Origin: Marinactinospora thermotolerans DSM 45154
GTDB taxonomy: Bacteria; Actinomycetota; Actinomycetes; Streptosporangiales; Streptosporangiaceae
Reading direction: 5' to 3'
Length of the DNA: 64,000 nt
Assembly (NCBI RefSeq): GCF_900167435.1
Contig: NZ_FUWS01000017.1
Location: 24,107-88,106, forward strand
The notes beneath the pieces are model-generated. The model searched no databases. It saw only the letters and a program-made list of their open reading frames with translations, and had not been told where the DNA came from. The stretch's first letter is position 1. Every line of letters starts with the position of its first letter. Below, one piece after another: positions 36,294 to 49,440 of this stretch. The translations under genes and the position numbers were made by a program.

Positions 36294-36644
36294 TCAGGTC
36301 AGCGCGGCCTTGAGCGCCCGGTTCATGTCGTCCTCGATGGTGATGACCTGGTCAATGCCGGCGATGACGAACAGGCGCTGCACCGTGCGCTGCGGCGAGG
36401 CCACGACGAAACCGATGGACCGGTCGCGGGCCTGGCGGTAGCAGGCGACCAGGACCCCGATACAGCGGGAGTCGCAGAAGTCGACGCCGGAGAAGTCGAC
36501 GACGACCCCTCGGGGCGGGGAGTCGGCGCTCAGGAAGCCGTCGAGCTCACGGGCGAGCTCGGGTGAGGTGATGGCGTCGAGGTCTCCCCGTGGGAGCACC
36601 ACGACGACATCGCCCTCGGTTCGGGTCGAGATCTCGGCTGTCAC
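36294..36644 (-). CDS. STAS-domain anti-sigma factor antagonist
   Basis: A 116-residue single STAS domain (RsbV-like). VVVDFSGVDFCDSRCIGVLVAC contains the Asp-Ser pair that is phosphorylated by an RsbW-type kinase. GTG start. It ends 37 bases from the convergent MEDS-kinase gene. It is a second antagonist besides the one at 17550; Arg-Cys after the Ser is unusual. Confidence 0.9.
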   Translation of the reverse strand: MTAEISTRTEGDVVVVLPRGDLDAITSPELARELDGFLSADSPPRGVVVDFSGVDFCDSRCIGVLVACYRQARDRSIGFVVASPQRTVQRLFVIAGIDQVITIEDDMNRALKAALT

Positions 36645-36843
36645 GCACGCACTCCTCGCTCGTCACGCCTTTGGCGGGAGATGGGGGTTGGGGAGGTGGG
36701 GGATCGGCGTTTCCGCTCCGCACCACCGTCGCGTCCACGCCGGCCGTACACTCCGCTACTCCGTCACCTTAGCGCCATTCGGCACACCCGGTCGGGCCCG
36801 CACACCTTCCGTCATCGGACCGGTACCAAGCGTGCCCCTCGGT

Positions 36844-37614
36844 TCACCGGACGGCCACCCTGCGGGGTCCCGTCGTCGTGCCGGCGGCGTGCTCCTCCAC
36901 GAGCTTGCGGGCGACCTCGGCCACCTTCATCCGGTTGCGCTGGGCGACCCTGCGCAGTTCCCGGAACGCCTCGTCGGCGTCGCACCCGCGCGCGTGCATG
37001 ATGATGCCCTTGGCCTGGTCGATGACGCCGCGCGACGACATGGCGCGCCGCATATGCGCGGCCTCGCGCTCGGCGTCGCTGTAGCGGCCCGCCTGGAGCA
37101 GCATCGCGGTGGCCTGCTCGGCGAGCAGCTCGATGAGCGGCTGCACGATCACCGGGTCGAAGGCGTCGGCCCGGCCCGAATGCACTCCGAGGGTCAAAAC
37201 CTCATCGCCGAAGGCGCGCGGCAGCGTCACCGAGGAACGGTCACCGCACTGCACCGCCATGCTGGTGTAGCGCGGCCAGCGATCCCCGCGCAGCACGTCT
37301 CCCACCGAGACCGGCCGCATCTCGCGCACCGCCTCCACCGCGGGCCCCTGATCGGTGGCGTACTGGTGCTCGAAGGCCGCCGCCAGGTCGGAGTGGGAGG
37401 CGCCGTAGTCGACGACGACGTGCCCGCCGGGGTGTTCCGCGACATCGTCGCCGTCACCGCGTTCCACCGCCCGCCAGACCACCACCAGGGCCGCCGAGCA
37501 GCCGGGGACCCCGCGCGCGGCCACCGTGCTCAACCGGTCCACCGCCCGTTCCGGGGTGCTGCTGCCCTCCTGCCCCAGCGCGCCGATCTCCCGCGCGAGA
37601 CGCTCGATCCACAT
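36844..37614 (-). CDS. GAF-ANTAR transcription antitermination regulator
   Basis: A 256-residue protein: GAF domain (about 20-170) followed by ANTAR (about 180-245, LRRAM-type helix, SRGVIDQAKGIIMHARGCDADEAFRELRRVAQRNRMKVAEVARKLVEE). ANTAR binds paired hairpins in nascent RNA to prevent termination. Divergent from the PAS-GAF gene. The many internal hairpins in this window (for example in the ect operon) are possible targets, but that is speculation. Confidence 0.92.
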   Translation of the reverse strand: MWIERLAREIGALGQEGSSTPERAVDRLSTVAARGVPGCSAALVVVWRAVERGDGDDVAEHPGGHVVVDYGASHSDLAAAFEHQYATDQGPAVEAVREMRPVSVGDVLRGDRWPRYTSMAVQCGDRSSVTLPRAFGDEVLTLGVHSGRADAFDPVIVQPLIELLAEQATAMLLQAGRYSDAEREAAHMRRAMSSRGVIDQAKGIIMHARGCDADEAFRELRRVAQRNRMKVAEVARKLVEEHAAGTTTGPRRVAVR

Positions 37615-37797
37615 GTCCGTGCCCCCCGTCCCGTTCTCGTCCGGTCACCGCTACTCCACCGTAACCACCGTCGGCTCCACTGGGGTCATGCGTTAGCTTC
37701 ATATGCGGGGCCGTTCCCGCGGGCGACCCCCGGGGCCCACGGCGGCGGAGGGCACTCCCACACCCCTGGGCCTCCCCATCCTCACACGTCAGGAGCC

Positions 37798-38967
37798 ATG
37801 AGCTTGCCGGAGAACCTCGCCGACCTCGAACGCGAGATCACCGAGTTGGGCGAACGCGCGGCGGCGTTGCGCAGCACGCACGCCATGTATCCCGGTGACG
37901 CCGCGAGCACCCTCGAAGCCGCGCTCGCCGAACTCGACTTCGCCGAACGGTTGCTGCGCGACTGTGGGCGCAGGATGGCCAGCGAGGTCGACGCGAGCGC
38001 GTCCCGCCGCGCCGCCAACGACGACGACCGCGCCGTGCTGCGGGCCGTCTTCACCGAGCTGAGCATCCCCGTCGTCCTGCTCGACCACGAGGGCTACATC
38101 CGCCGCATCAACGCGATCGGGGCCGAACGGCTGGGCAGCACCAGCGGCTACCTCACCGGAAAGCCGCTGTCGATCTTCGTCGACCTGCGCCGCCGCGCCG
38201 CCATGCGCTCGCGGCTGGCCGCGGTGCTGCGCGGCGGGGAGCCCGCGTCGTTCGACTCGCGGCTGGCCCGCCGCGGCTGGGCCGAGGACGTCCACCTCAC
38301 CCTGACCCGCCTGGACGTGCCCACCGAGGCCAACCCGCTCGTCCTCGTCGTCATGTCGCCGCCGCTGGACAGCAGCGCCGACGAGGGGCCCGCCCCGTTG
38401 GAGGCCGAGGTCGAGGACCAGGTCGTCGTGCTCGCCGCGCGCCGACTGGACGTGCTCACCCGCATGACCCGGCTGCTGCTGCGCAGCGCCGGCCCCGGCG
38501 GCGCGGGCAGCCCGCTCGCCCTCGACGACGCCGCGGCCCTGCTCGCGGACTCCTACGCCGACTGGGTCATCATCGACGTCTGCGACCTGCCCTCCGACGC
38601 CTCCGAACCGCGGCGCGCGGTGGTGGCCGGCCCCGAGGGCGACGAGGCGCGCAAAATGCTGGAAGGGCTCGACCCGCTCTCGTCCGAGGTCCCCCGCGAC
38701 GTGCTGGGCACCGGCCAGTCCGTCCTGCACCAGCTCATCGAGGACGGGGGCGTGCTCGGCCACGACCCCAACGGGGTCCCGGTCCTCGGCGCGCTCGGCG
38801 CGGGTTCACTGCTGTGCGTCCCCCTGCGCGGAAGCAGGGGCGTGCGCGGAGCGCTCACCCTGATCCGGCGCAGCAACCGCGGCTCCTTCCGGCTCGCCGA
38901 CCTGGGCCTGATCGAGGAGATCGGCGAGCACATCGGGCTGGCCCTGCCGCCGCGTTCGGCGGGCTGA
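37798..38967 (+). CDS. PAS-GAF sensory protein
   Basis: A 389-residue cytosolic protein: an N-terminal coiled coil (NLADLEREITELGERAAALRS...), a PAS domain (about 80-190, VVLLDHEGYIRRINAIGAERLG), and a GAF domain (about 215-385, LTLIRRSNRGSFRLADLGLIEEIGEHIGLAL). It has no kinase, phosphatase or DNA-binding domain, so it must act through a partner. The start at 37798 has AGGAG 6 bases upstream; the long upstream frame is rejected. Confidence 0.87.
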   Translation: MSLPENLADLEREITELGERAAALRSTHAMYPGDAASTLEAALAELDFAERLLRDCGRRMASEVDASASRRAANDDDRAVLRAVFTELSIPVVLLDHEGYIRRINAIGAERLGSTSGYLTGKPLSIFVDLRRRAAMRSRLAAVLRGGEPASFDSRLARRGWAEDVHLTLTRLDVPTEANPLVLVVMSPPLDSSADEGPAPLEAEVEDQVVVLAARRLDVLTRMTRLLLRSAGPGGAGSPLALDDAAALLADSYADWVIIDVCDLPSDASEPRRAVVAGPEGDEARKMLEGLDPLSSEVPRDVLGTGQSVLHQLIEDGGVLGHDPNGVPVLGALGAGSLLCVPLRGSRGVRGALTLIRRSNRGSFRLADLGLIEEIGEHIGLALPPRSAG

Positions 38968-38984
38968 GCCGGCCGCGTCCCGGC

Positions 38985-39143
38985 TCAGGACCACCCCGAG
39001 ACGGTCATGCGGCCCGTCCCGGCACAACCACGGCACTCCCGGGGCACCAGCATCTCGCCGGTCAGGTCACTGCCCGCATAACCCACGACGGTGATCCGGT
39101 AACCACTGCCGTGGCAGTCGGGACACACGATCACGACGTCCAT
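38985..39143 (-). CDS. 52-residue CxxCxGxG zinc-binding-type protein
   Basis: Small ORF MDVVIVCPDCHGSGYRI... to SGWS. It has two CxxCxGxG motifs, CPDCHGSG (7-14) and CRGCAGTG (37-44), as in the zinc-binding centre of DnaJ, with a 22-residue spacer. One zinc could be bound by the four Cys. It sits 55 bases downstream of the osaB-like gene on the same strand. A chaperone-like or RNA-binding role is possible but unknown. Confidence 0.75.
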   Translation of the reverse strand: MDVVIVCPDCHGSGYRITVVGYAGSDLTGEMLVPRECRGCAGTGRMTVSGWS

Positions 39144-39198
39144 GCCACCAGCGTATGCGCCACCGGCCTCCGATGTGGGCGGATGCCACGGCCTCGGG

Positions 39199-39831
39199 TC
39201 ACGAGGATCCGCGCAGCGCCGAGACGAACTCGGCGAGCCGCGCCACCGAACGGTCGAGGTCGCGCAGCGCGGCGGCGGTCCGCCCGTCGGCGTCGGTGGC
39301 GAGAACCCGCTCCCGCACCCGTTCCACCCCCTCGGAGACCTCGGCGGTGCGCTCGGACAGCCGGGTCACGACCGAGCGGACCGGGCCGTCGACCTCGGCG
39401 CCCAGCTCGCGCTGGAGCATCCGCGACTGCTCCTGGAGCCGGCGCTTGGTGTGGTAGAGGTCGACGAACACCTCGACCTTGGCCCGCAGCACCCAGGGGT
39501 CGAACGGTTTGGTGAGGTAGTCGATCGATCTGGAGGCGTACCCCCGGAAGACCTGGTGGCGGTCGATGTCGGCCCCGGTCAGGAAGATGATCGGGATGTC
39601 CTTGGTCTTCTCGCGCTGCTTGATGTGCGCGGCCGTCTCGAAGCCGTCCATCCCCGGCATCATCACGTCGAGCAGGATGACCGCGAAGTCGTCCTCCAGC
39701 AACGCCTTGAGCGCGGCCTCGCCCGAACTGGCCCGCACCAGGTTCTGGTCGAGGGAGGTGAGGATCGCCTCCAGGGTCGTGAGGTTGTCGTCGCGGTCGT
39801 CGACGAGGAGGATATTGGCCTTGTGCGGCAC
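39199..39831 (-). CDS. osaB: Response regulator with coiled-coil output, OsaB-like
   Basis: A 210-residue protein: receiver domain (1-125, VDDRDD, phospho-acceptor Asp55 in LLDVMMPG, Lys in YLTKPFDP) followed by an 85-residue helical/coiled-coil tail (LYHTKRRLQEQSRMLQREL... LSERTAEVSEGVERVRERV) without DNA-binding domain. This is the layout of Streptomyces OsaB, needed for osmoadaptation. The GTG start is two bases after the osaA-like stop (TAG-AC-GTG), so it is co-transcribed with its kinase. Confidence 0.82.
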   Translation of the reverse strand: MPHKANILLVDDRDDNLTTLEAILTSLDQNLVRASSGEAALKALLEDDFAVILLDVMMPGMDGFETAAHIKQREKTKDIPIIFLTGADIDRHQVFRGYASRSIDYLTKPFDPWVLRAKVEVFVDLYHTKRRLQEQSRMLQRELGAEVDGPVRSVVTRLSERTAEVSEGVERVRERVLATDADGRTAAALRDLDRSVARLAEFVSALRGSS

Positions 39832-39833
39832 GT

Positions 39834-44087
<4,254 letters not shown>

Positions 44088-44363
44088 GGATCCCCCTCCT
44101 CTACCGTCGGTGGCACGCCGCTCCGCACTCGCGCCGGGGGCCGGCGAGAGGGGGTTCGGGAGCGGGGCCGCCCACGGCTCCACCCACTCGTCACGCGGTT
44201 CGTCCGGGATCGGGCCAGATGAACCGCATGCTTTACGTTAATCGGCCAAGCTGCTCAATACGACGACGTTCTGACATCATGGCTGGGTTCCCACGATGCT
44301 CCACGGTCGAGTACCGCCGCACACCAGGGTCCGGGACGGGACCGGACCGGGTATGGATCGATC

Positions 44364-46616
44364 GTGTCAAGGTCCTCCATCCCTTCCGTCCCCGTCCGCG
44401 ACTCAGAGAAACCGTACGGCTTCACGATGCCACATGACGCAATGAAGGTCGCCCGCCGAGAATTCGCTCCAGATCCCGAAACCGCGGGCGAGGCCCGCGC
44501 CTTCGTCCGCGAGACGCTGCGCGACTGGGACGTGCGCCGCTCCACCGACGACGTGATCCTGCTGGTGAGCGAACTGGTGACGAACGCGGTCATCCACGCC
44601 GAGACCGTCTTGGAGCTGACCGTGCGACGGCTGCCCGACGCGATCGAGGTGGTCGTCGCCGACCGGGTCCCCGAACGCGCGGTCCCCAAGGCCGGGCCGC
44701 TCGCGGTGGACACCTCGCCCTCCCTGGACAACGCCCGCAGCGGCGGCCTGGGGCTCGCGCTGGCCGGCGCGATCGCGTCGAGCTGGGGCGTGAGCTACAG
44801 CAAAGAGGACAAGGCCGTCTGGTTCCGCATCGAGGACGAGGTCACCGGCCCGCAGGGACGCCCCTCCCTGTCCCCGCCGCTGCCCGTCCGCGGCGCGCAG
44901 CGTCCCCGGCAGCAGCGCCCCGACCCGTGGGCCCCGCTGGACGAGGCCCTGTCGGCCCGCCTGACGCTGCCGGAGCTGCTGGAGCGCATGGTCGAGCACG
45001 CCCGGACCGTCCTGGGCGGTGACGCCGCTTACATCTCCCTGGCCACGACCGACGAGACCGAGTGGGAGGTGCGGGCCGCGGTCGGGCTGACCAGTGGCCC
45101 GTGGCGCCCCTTCCGCAGCCGCACCGAGGAGACCTTCCCCTCGGCCACGCCCGAGCCCGGCCCCGTCATCAACGACGACCTGATGATCGCGCGCGCCCAC
45201 CGGGGGCGTCTCTCCGCGGCCGGCATGCGCTCGCTGGTCACCGCGCCCCTGATCGTCGAGGGGCGCATCACCGGGCTGATCGGGGTCGCCTCCCGCCGCA
45301 TCCGCCACTTCGGCCGGACCGCCGCCGACCGGCTCCAGGAGGGGGCCGACCGGATCGCGCTGCCGGTCGAACGCGCCCGGCTCGCCCAGGTGGAGCTGGC
45401 CCGGCGGGCGTCGCTGAGCTTCCTCGCCGAGGCCAGCGACCTGCTCGCCGGCACGCTCGACGAGCAGATGACCGCGGCGTTGGCGGCCCAGCTCATCACG
45501 TCCCGGCTGGGGAACTGGTGCGCCATCCACATCGCCAACGAGCTCGGCGCCTTCCGGCTGCTGCACGTCACACACCGCAACGAGAACCGCATCGACGTGC
45601 TGCGCGAGCTGATCACCGCCCTGCCGCCGCGCGAACAGCGGGAACCGGCCCCGTTGTGGCCGCACGAGGCCCTGGTCGGGGCCGGCCTCGACGACGAGCT
45701 GACCTTGGAGCTGGCTGACGGCCCCGCCATCAGCATCCCCCTCGTCGCCCACGGACGGGTGCTCGGCCGGATGTCCATCGGCAAGGCCCCCGCCGACGAC
45801 TTCACCCGCGAAGACGTCGACGTGGCCGATGACCTGACCCAACGTGTCTCCTCGGCCCTGGAGAACGCGCGGCTGTACTCCAACCAGACCTCGATGAGCG
45901 AGGCGCTGCAACGCAGCCTGCTGCCCGCGAAGGAGAAGGAGCCGCAGATCCCCGGCGTGGACCACGCCGTGTTCTACCGGCCGGCCGACGAGCGGACCGT
46001 GGTGGGCGGCGACTTCTACGACGTGTTCGCCAGCGACGGGCGCTGGTGTTTCGCGATCGGCGACGTGTGCGGAACCGGTCCGGAGGCCGCCGCGGTCACC
46101 GGTCTGGCCCGCCACACCCTGCGCGCGCTCGCCCGCGAGGGGTTCTCGCCGTCGCACATCATGCGCCGGCTCAACCTCGCGATCCTCGACGAGAACACCA
46201 CGACCCGCTTCCTGACGATGCTGTACGGCGAGATCATCCCGGCCGCCCCGGGCGGGACGGTGCGCATCCGCCTGGTCTCGGCCGGCCATCCGCTGCCGCT
46301 GCGGTTGCGCGCCGACGGCGAGGTCGGCCCGCTGGGCACCTCCCAGCCGCTGCTCGGCGCGTTCGAGGACGTGGACTTCTTCACCGAGACGGTCGAGGTG
46401 GCATCGGGCGACGTGCTGCTCGCGGTGACCGACGGCGTCACCGAGCGCCGCAACGCCGAGGAGATGCTCGGCGACGAGGGGCTGACCCAGATCTTCTCGG
46501 GCTGCTCGGGACTGACCGCGCAGGCCGTCATCGCACGCATCGACCGCGAGCTGGAGGAGTTCGCCCCCAGCGGGCACACCGACGACACCGCCATGCTGGT
46601 GCTGCGCTTCCTGTGA
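44364..46616 (+). CDS. osaC: RsbW-GAF-GAF-SpoIIE phosphatase, OsaC-like
   Basis: A 750-residue multidomain protein: RsbW-type ATPase (about 25-160; LVSELVTNAVIHAE, GLGLALAGAIASSWG), two GAF domains (about 190-340 and 345-510), and a PP2C/SpoIIE phosphatase (about 515-748; GGDFYDVF, GDVCGTGPEAAA, TDGVTE, DDTAMLVL). It thus joins kinase and phosphatase functions for a STAS antagonist. Streptomyces OsaC, encoded beside osaAB, has a similar make-up and modulates SigB-type activity. GTG start at 44364; in-frame ATGs at 44427 and 44442 are alternatives. Confidence 0.85.
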   Translation: MSRSSIPSVPVRDSEKPYGFTMPHDAMKVARREFAPDPETAGEARAFVRETLRDWDVRRSTDDVILLVSELVTNAVIHAETVLELTVRRLPDAIEVVVADRVPERAVPKAGPLAVDTSPSLDNARSGGLGLALAGAIASSWGVSYSKEDKAVWFRIEDEVTGPQGRPSLSPPLPVRGAQRPRQQRPDPWAPLDEALSARLTLPELLERMVEHARTVLGGDAAYISLATTDETEWEVRAAVGLTSGPWRPFRSRTEETFPSATPEPGPVINDDLMIARAHRGRLSAAGMRSLVTAPLIVEGRITGLIGVASRRIRHFGRTAADRLQEGADRIALPVERARLAQVELARRASLSFLAEASDLLAGTLDEQMTAALAAQLITSRLGNWCAIHIANELGAFRLLHVTHRNENRIDVLRELITALPPREQREPAPLWPHEALVGAGLDDELTLELADGPAISIPLVAHGRVLGRMSIGKAPADDFTREDVDVADDLTQRVSSALENARLYSNQTSMSEALQRSLLPAKEKEPQIPGVDHAVFYRPADERTVVGGDFYDVFASDGRWCFAIGDVCGTGPEAAAVTGLARHTLRALAREGFSPSHIMRRLNLAILDENTTTRFLTMLYGEIIPAAPGGTVRIRLVSAGHPLPLRLRADGEVGPLGTSQPLLGAFEDVDFFTETVEVASGDVLLAVTDGVTERRNAEEMLGDEGLTQIFSGCSGLTAQAVIARIDRELEEFAPSGHTDDTAMLVLRFL

Positions 46617-46634
46617 GGCCGGGGCCGGAGGCTC

Positions 46635-47282
46635 CTACAACCAGCCCATCTCGCGGGCGGTGTGGATCGCGGTCATGCGGTTGGCCGCCCCGGTCTTGCC
46701 GATGGCCGCGGACAGGTAGTTGCGCACGGTGCCCTCGCTGAGGTGCAGGTCCCGGGCGATGTCGGCGACGGAGGCGCCCTCGGCCGCGGCCCGCAGCACG
46801 TCGGTCTCGCGGTCGGTGAGGGGGCTCTCGCCCGCCGTCATCGCGGTGGCGGCGAGCTCGGTGTCGATGTAGCGGCCTCCCGCGTGCACCTTGCGGATCG
46901 CGCCGGCCAGTTGCTCCACCGGCGCGTCCTTGGCCAGGAACCCGCGCGCGCCCGCCGCGAGCGCCCGGCGCAGGTAGCCGGGGCGCCCGAAGCTGGTGAG
47001 GATCAGCACGCCGCAGTCCGGGGCGGCTCGTTTGAGCTCGGCGGCCACGTCGAGGCCGGTCGCCCCGGGCATCTCGATGTCGAGGACGGCGATGTCGGCG
47101 CGGTGCGCGGTGACCGCCGCGGCCACCTGGTCGCCCCGGCCCACCTCGGCGACGACCTCCAGGTCCTCCTCAAGGCCCAGCAGGGCGGCGATCGCGCCGC
47201 GGACCAGGTGCTCGTCGTCGGCCAGGACGATGCGCACGGGCGGCGTGGCGGGGGACGGCGGGATCGCGTGAGGCTCGGGCAC
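46635..47282 (-). CDS. DesR-type response regulator (LuxR HTH)
   Basis: A 215-residue regulator: receiver (16-130, Asp68 in AVLDIEMPG, AKDAPVEQL), LuxR-type HTH (LTDRETDVLRAAAEGASVADIARDLHLSEGTVRNYLSAAIGKTGAANR). The end MTAIHTAREMGWL is typical for partners of DesK-like kinases. GTG start at 47282. The likely partner kinase lies at 49441, separated by two unrelated genes. It converges with the osaC-like gene 18 bases away. Confidence 0.92.
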   Translation of the reverse strand: MPEPHAIPPSPATPPVRIVLADDEHLVRGAIAALLGLEEDLEVVAEVGRGDQVAAAVTAHRADIAVLDIEMPGATGLDVAAELKRAAPDCGVLILTSFGRPGYLRRALAAGARGFLAKDAPVEQLAGAIRKVHAGGRYIDTELAATAMTAGESPLTDRETDVLRAAAEGASVADIARDLHLSEGTVRNYLSAAIGKTGAANRMTAIHTAREMGWL

Positions 47283-47356
47283 GGCTCCAGGGTAGACGGC
47301 CGCGGCCGGGCCTGGTCGCCGGAGCCGGCCCACGGGACCCGCGTAGCGCCTCGGTG

Positions 47357-47395
47357 GGGCACCCGGCCCGTGCCCCCGCGCGGGGCCGGGTGCCC
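47357..47395 (-). terminator. Hairpin between regulator and binding-fold gene
   Basis: GGGCACCCGGCCC (47357-47369) pairs with GGGCCGGGTGCCC (47383-47395); loop 13 bases. It lies in the 197-base gap, so the regulator at 46635 is probably transcribed separately. Confidence 0.6.
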
Positions 47396-47479
47396 GGCGT
47401 CCCTCGGAGGGAGGGAACGCCGCGCCGTGGGCCGGACCGGACGCCGGAAGGAGGGCGTCGCGTCGGCCGGCCCTCGGCG

Positions 47480-48652
47480 TCACCCCGCGGGCAGCACGTC
47501 GGCGGTGACGGGAAGGTCCGGCAGCGCGGTGTTGGTGACCACGGCGAGGTCGTGGCCCTGCGGGCCGGACTGCCACTGGCCGCCGACCAGCGGGACCAGC
47601 GCGACGTTCGGGGTGGGGCCGCTCGTCCAGTCGAGGAACCCCGCCATGGTGTGCAGGCGGGTGCGCGAGACGGCCTCGGCGACGGCCCGGCCGTCGTCGG
47701 GGTCGTCCGCGTGGACCAGGGCGTGGTGGGCGACCTCGACCAGGGCGTGGGCCAGGCCGAGGGGCTGGAGCCACGGGTTGCCGGTCTCGTCCTGGTAGGC
47801 CGCGGCGAGTTCCGCGGGGGTGGTGCCGTCCAGGGAGGAGGCGTAGGGGTGGCGCGGCGTCCAGTAGACCAGGGTGGCCACCCGCGCGTCGGCGAGGTCG
47901 TCGCCGGCGTGCAGGTGGGGGTAGGCCAGCCAGCGCGAACAGGTGATCAGCCGCGGGCGCATCCCGGCCCTGCGGGCCTCGCGGTGGAACAGCGCGAGGT
48001 CGGTGGAGGTGGCCGCGCTGGTGATGACGTCGACGTCGTTTCCGCGAAGGTACTCGACGTGCTTGGTCAGGTCGGCGGCGGGTTCCTGGTAGCCGCCGGG
48101 ATCGACCAGCTCGTGGCCGCGCTCGCGCGCCACGGGGACGAACTCCCGGCGCAGCAGTGTGCCCTGGAGGTCGTCGTTCCACAGGCAGCCGACCGTCTGC
48201 GCCGGTCCCAGGCGCTCCCACATCTCGGCGAACACCCGGGCGATGTCGTCCAGCCCCCAGGCGAAGTGGTAGGTCCACGCGAACCGGTGGCCCCCCTCGG
48301 GGGCGGGCCGGTGGACGTAGGCCTGCCAGGGGAAGGTGGTGGACACGCACGGCACCTGGAGCCGTTCGCAGGCGTCGACCACCGCCGGCAGCACCTGGGT
48401 GCCGGCCATGGTGAGGACGACGTCCGCGCCCTCGTCCACCGCCAGTTCGCGCACTGCGCGGCGGGCGTGGTCGGGGTCGGAGCGGCTGTCGCGGACCGCG
48501 ACGCGCACCGGGCGGTCACGGCCGCCGACGCGCGTCCGGGCCAGGCGTGGTGCCAGCCTGCGCAGGACGTACGACAGCGGGTCGCCCAGGCGGGCCAGCC
48601 GTCCGGTCTGCGGGATCACCGCGCCTATGCACAGTTGTGAGTCGGTTCTCAT
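47480..48652 (-). CDS. Type I periplasmic-binding-fold protein without signal peptide
   Basis: A 390-residue protein resembling amino-acid/amide ABC receptors (Peripla_BP_6): LCIGAVIPQTGRLARLGDPL begins the first beta strand directly after MRTDSQ. There is no signal peptide or lipobox, so it appears cytoplasmic. Other family features are VLTMAGTQVLPAVVDACERLQVPCVSTTFPW and DVDVITSAATSTDLALFHREARRAG. No permease or ATPase of that transporter class is adjacent. It may be a cytosolic ligand sensor. The ATG has GAGGTGACC upstream; a longer frame exists but is antisense-like. Confidence 0.82.
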   Translation of the reverse strand: MRTDSQLCIGAVIPQTGRLARLGDPLSYVLRRLAPRLARTRVGGRDRPVRVAVRDSRSDPDHARRAVRELAVDEGADVVLTMAGTQVLPAVVDACERLQVPCVSTTFPWQAYVHRPAPEGGHRFAWTYHFAWGLDDIARVFAEMWERLGPAQTVGCLWNDDLQGTLLRREFVPVARERGHELVDPGGYQEPAADLTKHVEYLRGNDVDVITSAATSTDLALFHREARRAGMRPRLITCSRWLAYPHLHAGDDLADARVATLVYWTPRHPYASSLDGTTPAELAAAYQDETGNPWLQPLGLAHALVEVAHHALVHADDPDDGRAVAEAVSRTRLHTMAGFLDWTSGPTPNVALVPLVGGQWQSGPQGHDLAVVTNTALPDLPVTADVLPAG

Positions 48653-48726
48653 GGTCACCTCGGCCCGGGGCCGGTTCCGAGAGGGGGCCCGGGATCGGGG
48701 CCCCCTCGACGTGCGGAAGGTCGTGG

Positions 48727-49101
48727 TCAGTACTGCACGGTGATGCAGGTGGTGCGGCTCATGACGGAGACGGTCTCGTTGCCGCAGTTGTTGCTGTGGC
48801 CCGAGGCGTTGCGCGCGAACAGCAGGTTGGACAGGGTGCCGCCGCTGGGGCCGGCGACGTCCCCGCCGCCGGAGCCGTGGTCCTCGGAGACGCAGGTGCG
48901 TTCCTTCAGGATGGCGACCTTGCCGGTGCCGCAGAGGTTGGCGTGCCCCGAGGAGTTGCGTCCGGAGAGGTTGGACAGCAGACCGCCCGAGCCCGCGTCG
49001 TAGTCGCCGGTGTCGGCCGCGGCCACGGCGAGTCCCACCGGAGCGGCCATGATCCCCGCGACGGTCGCCGCGACCACGGCGATCCTGCGCATCGTCTGCA
49101 T
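48727..49101 (-). CDS. Small secreted protein with two Cys-pair repeats
   Basis: A 124-residue protein with a signal peptide (about 1-29, AVAAAD). The mature part has two 49-residue repeats, each with SNL..RNxSGHxNxCG and a second Cys 13 residues later (Cys57/Cys70 and Cys106/Cys119), suggesting one disulfide per repeat. The motif is faintly chaplin-like but not a clear chaplin. A GCAGGA site precedes the ATG. An AT-rich stretch (49160-49210) upstream likely holds its promoter. Confidence 0.75.
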   Translation of the reverse strand: MQTMRRIAVVAATVAGIMAAPVGLAVAAADTGDYDAGSGGLLSNLSGRNSSGHANLCGTGKVAILKERTCVSEDHGSGGGDVAGPSGGTLSNLLFARNASGHSNNCGNETVSVMSRTTCITVQY

Positions 49102-49440
49102 CGTTCCTGCCTTGAGGGTGTCGTCGTTCTGGGTCGGTCACCCTGCGTGACCAACGACACGAAAAGTAGCAGCATGACCACTTTTAGTTATGGGAATCGT
49201 CAAAAAGGCGCGGCGATGCTGGAATTCCGGCAGTTCTTCGGATAGGGCGACCGTGACGTCCCCGCAGGTCGCCGCAGCGTCCCGGCCGGCCCCTGGGGAC
49301 CGGTCGGCCACGGCGCCCGACGCCGTCAGCCCCCGGCCGGGACAGCGAGGCGGCCCCTCACCGGAGGGGTGCCCCGCCTCGGGAACGCGCCCCGCGCCCG
49401 TCCAACGCCCGCCGGGAGGCCCGGAGCCTCCCGGCCGCGC
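49102..49440 (-). terminator. Gap with promoter-like AT stretch and double hairpin after the kinase gene
   Basis: Hairpin 49411-49435 (GCCGGGAGGC with GCCTCCCGGC, 5-base loop) lies 6 bases past the kinase stop. A second stem (GAGGCGG near 49348 with CCGCCTC near 49374-49380) follows. The AT-rich block 49160-49210 near the small-protein gene probably carries its promoter. I see no gene here. Confidence 0.6.

Noticed and set aside
48727..49101. Chaplin call for the small secreted protein
   Set aside because: Cys spacing and sequence do not match chaplin domains; only the NxCG motif is similar.
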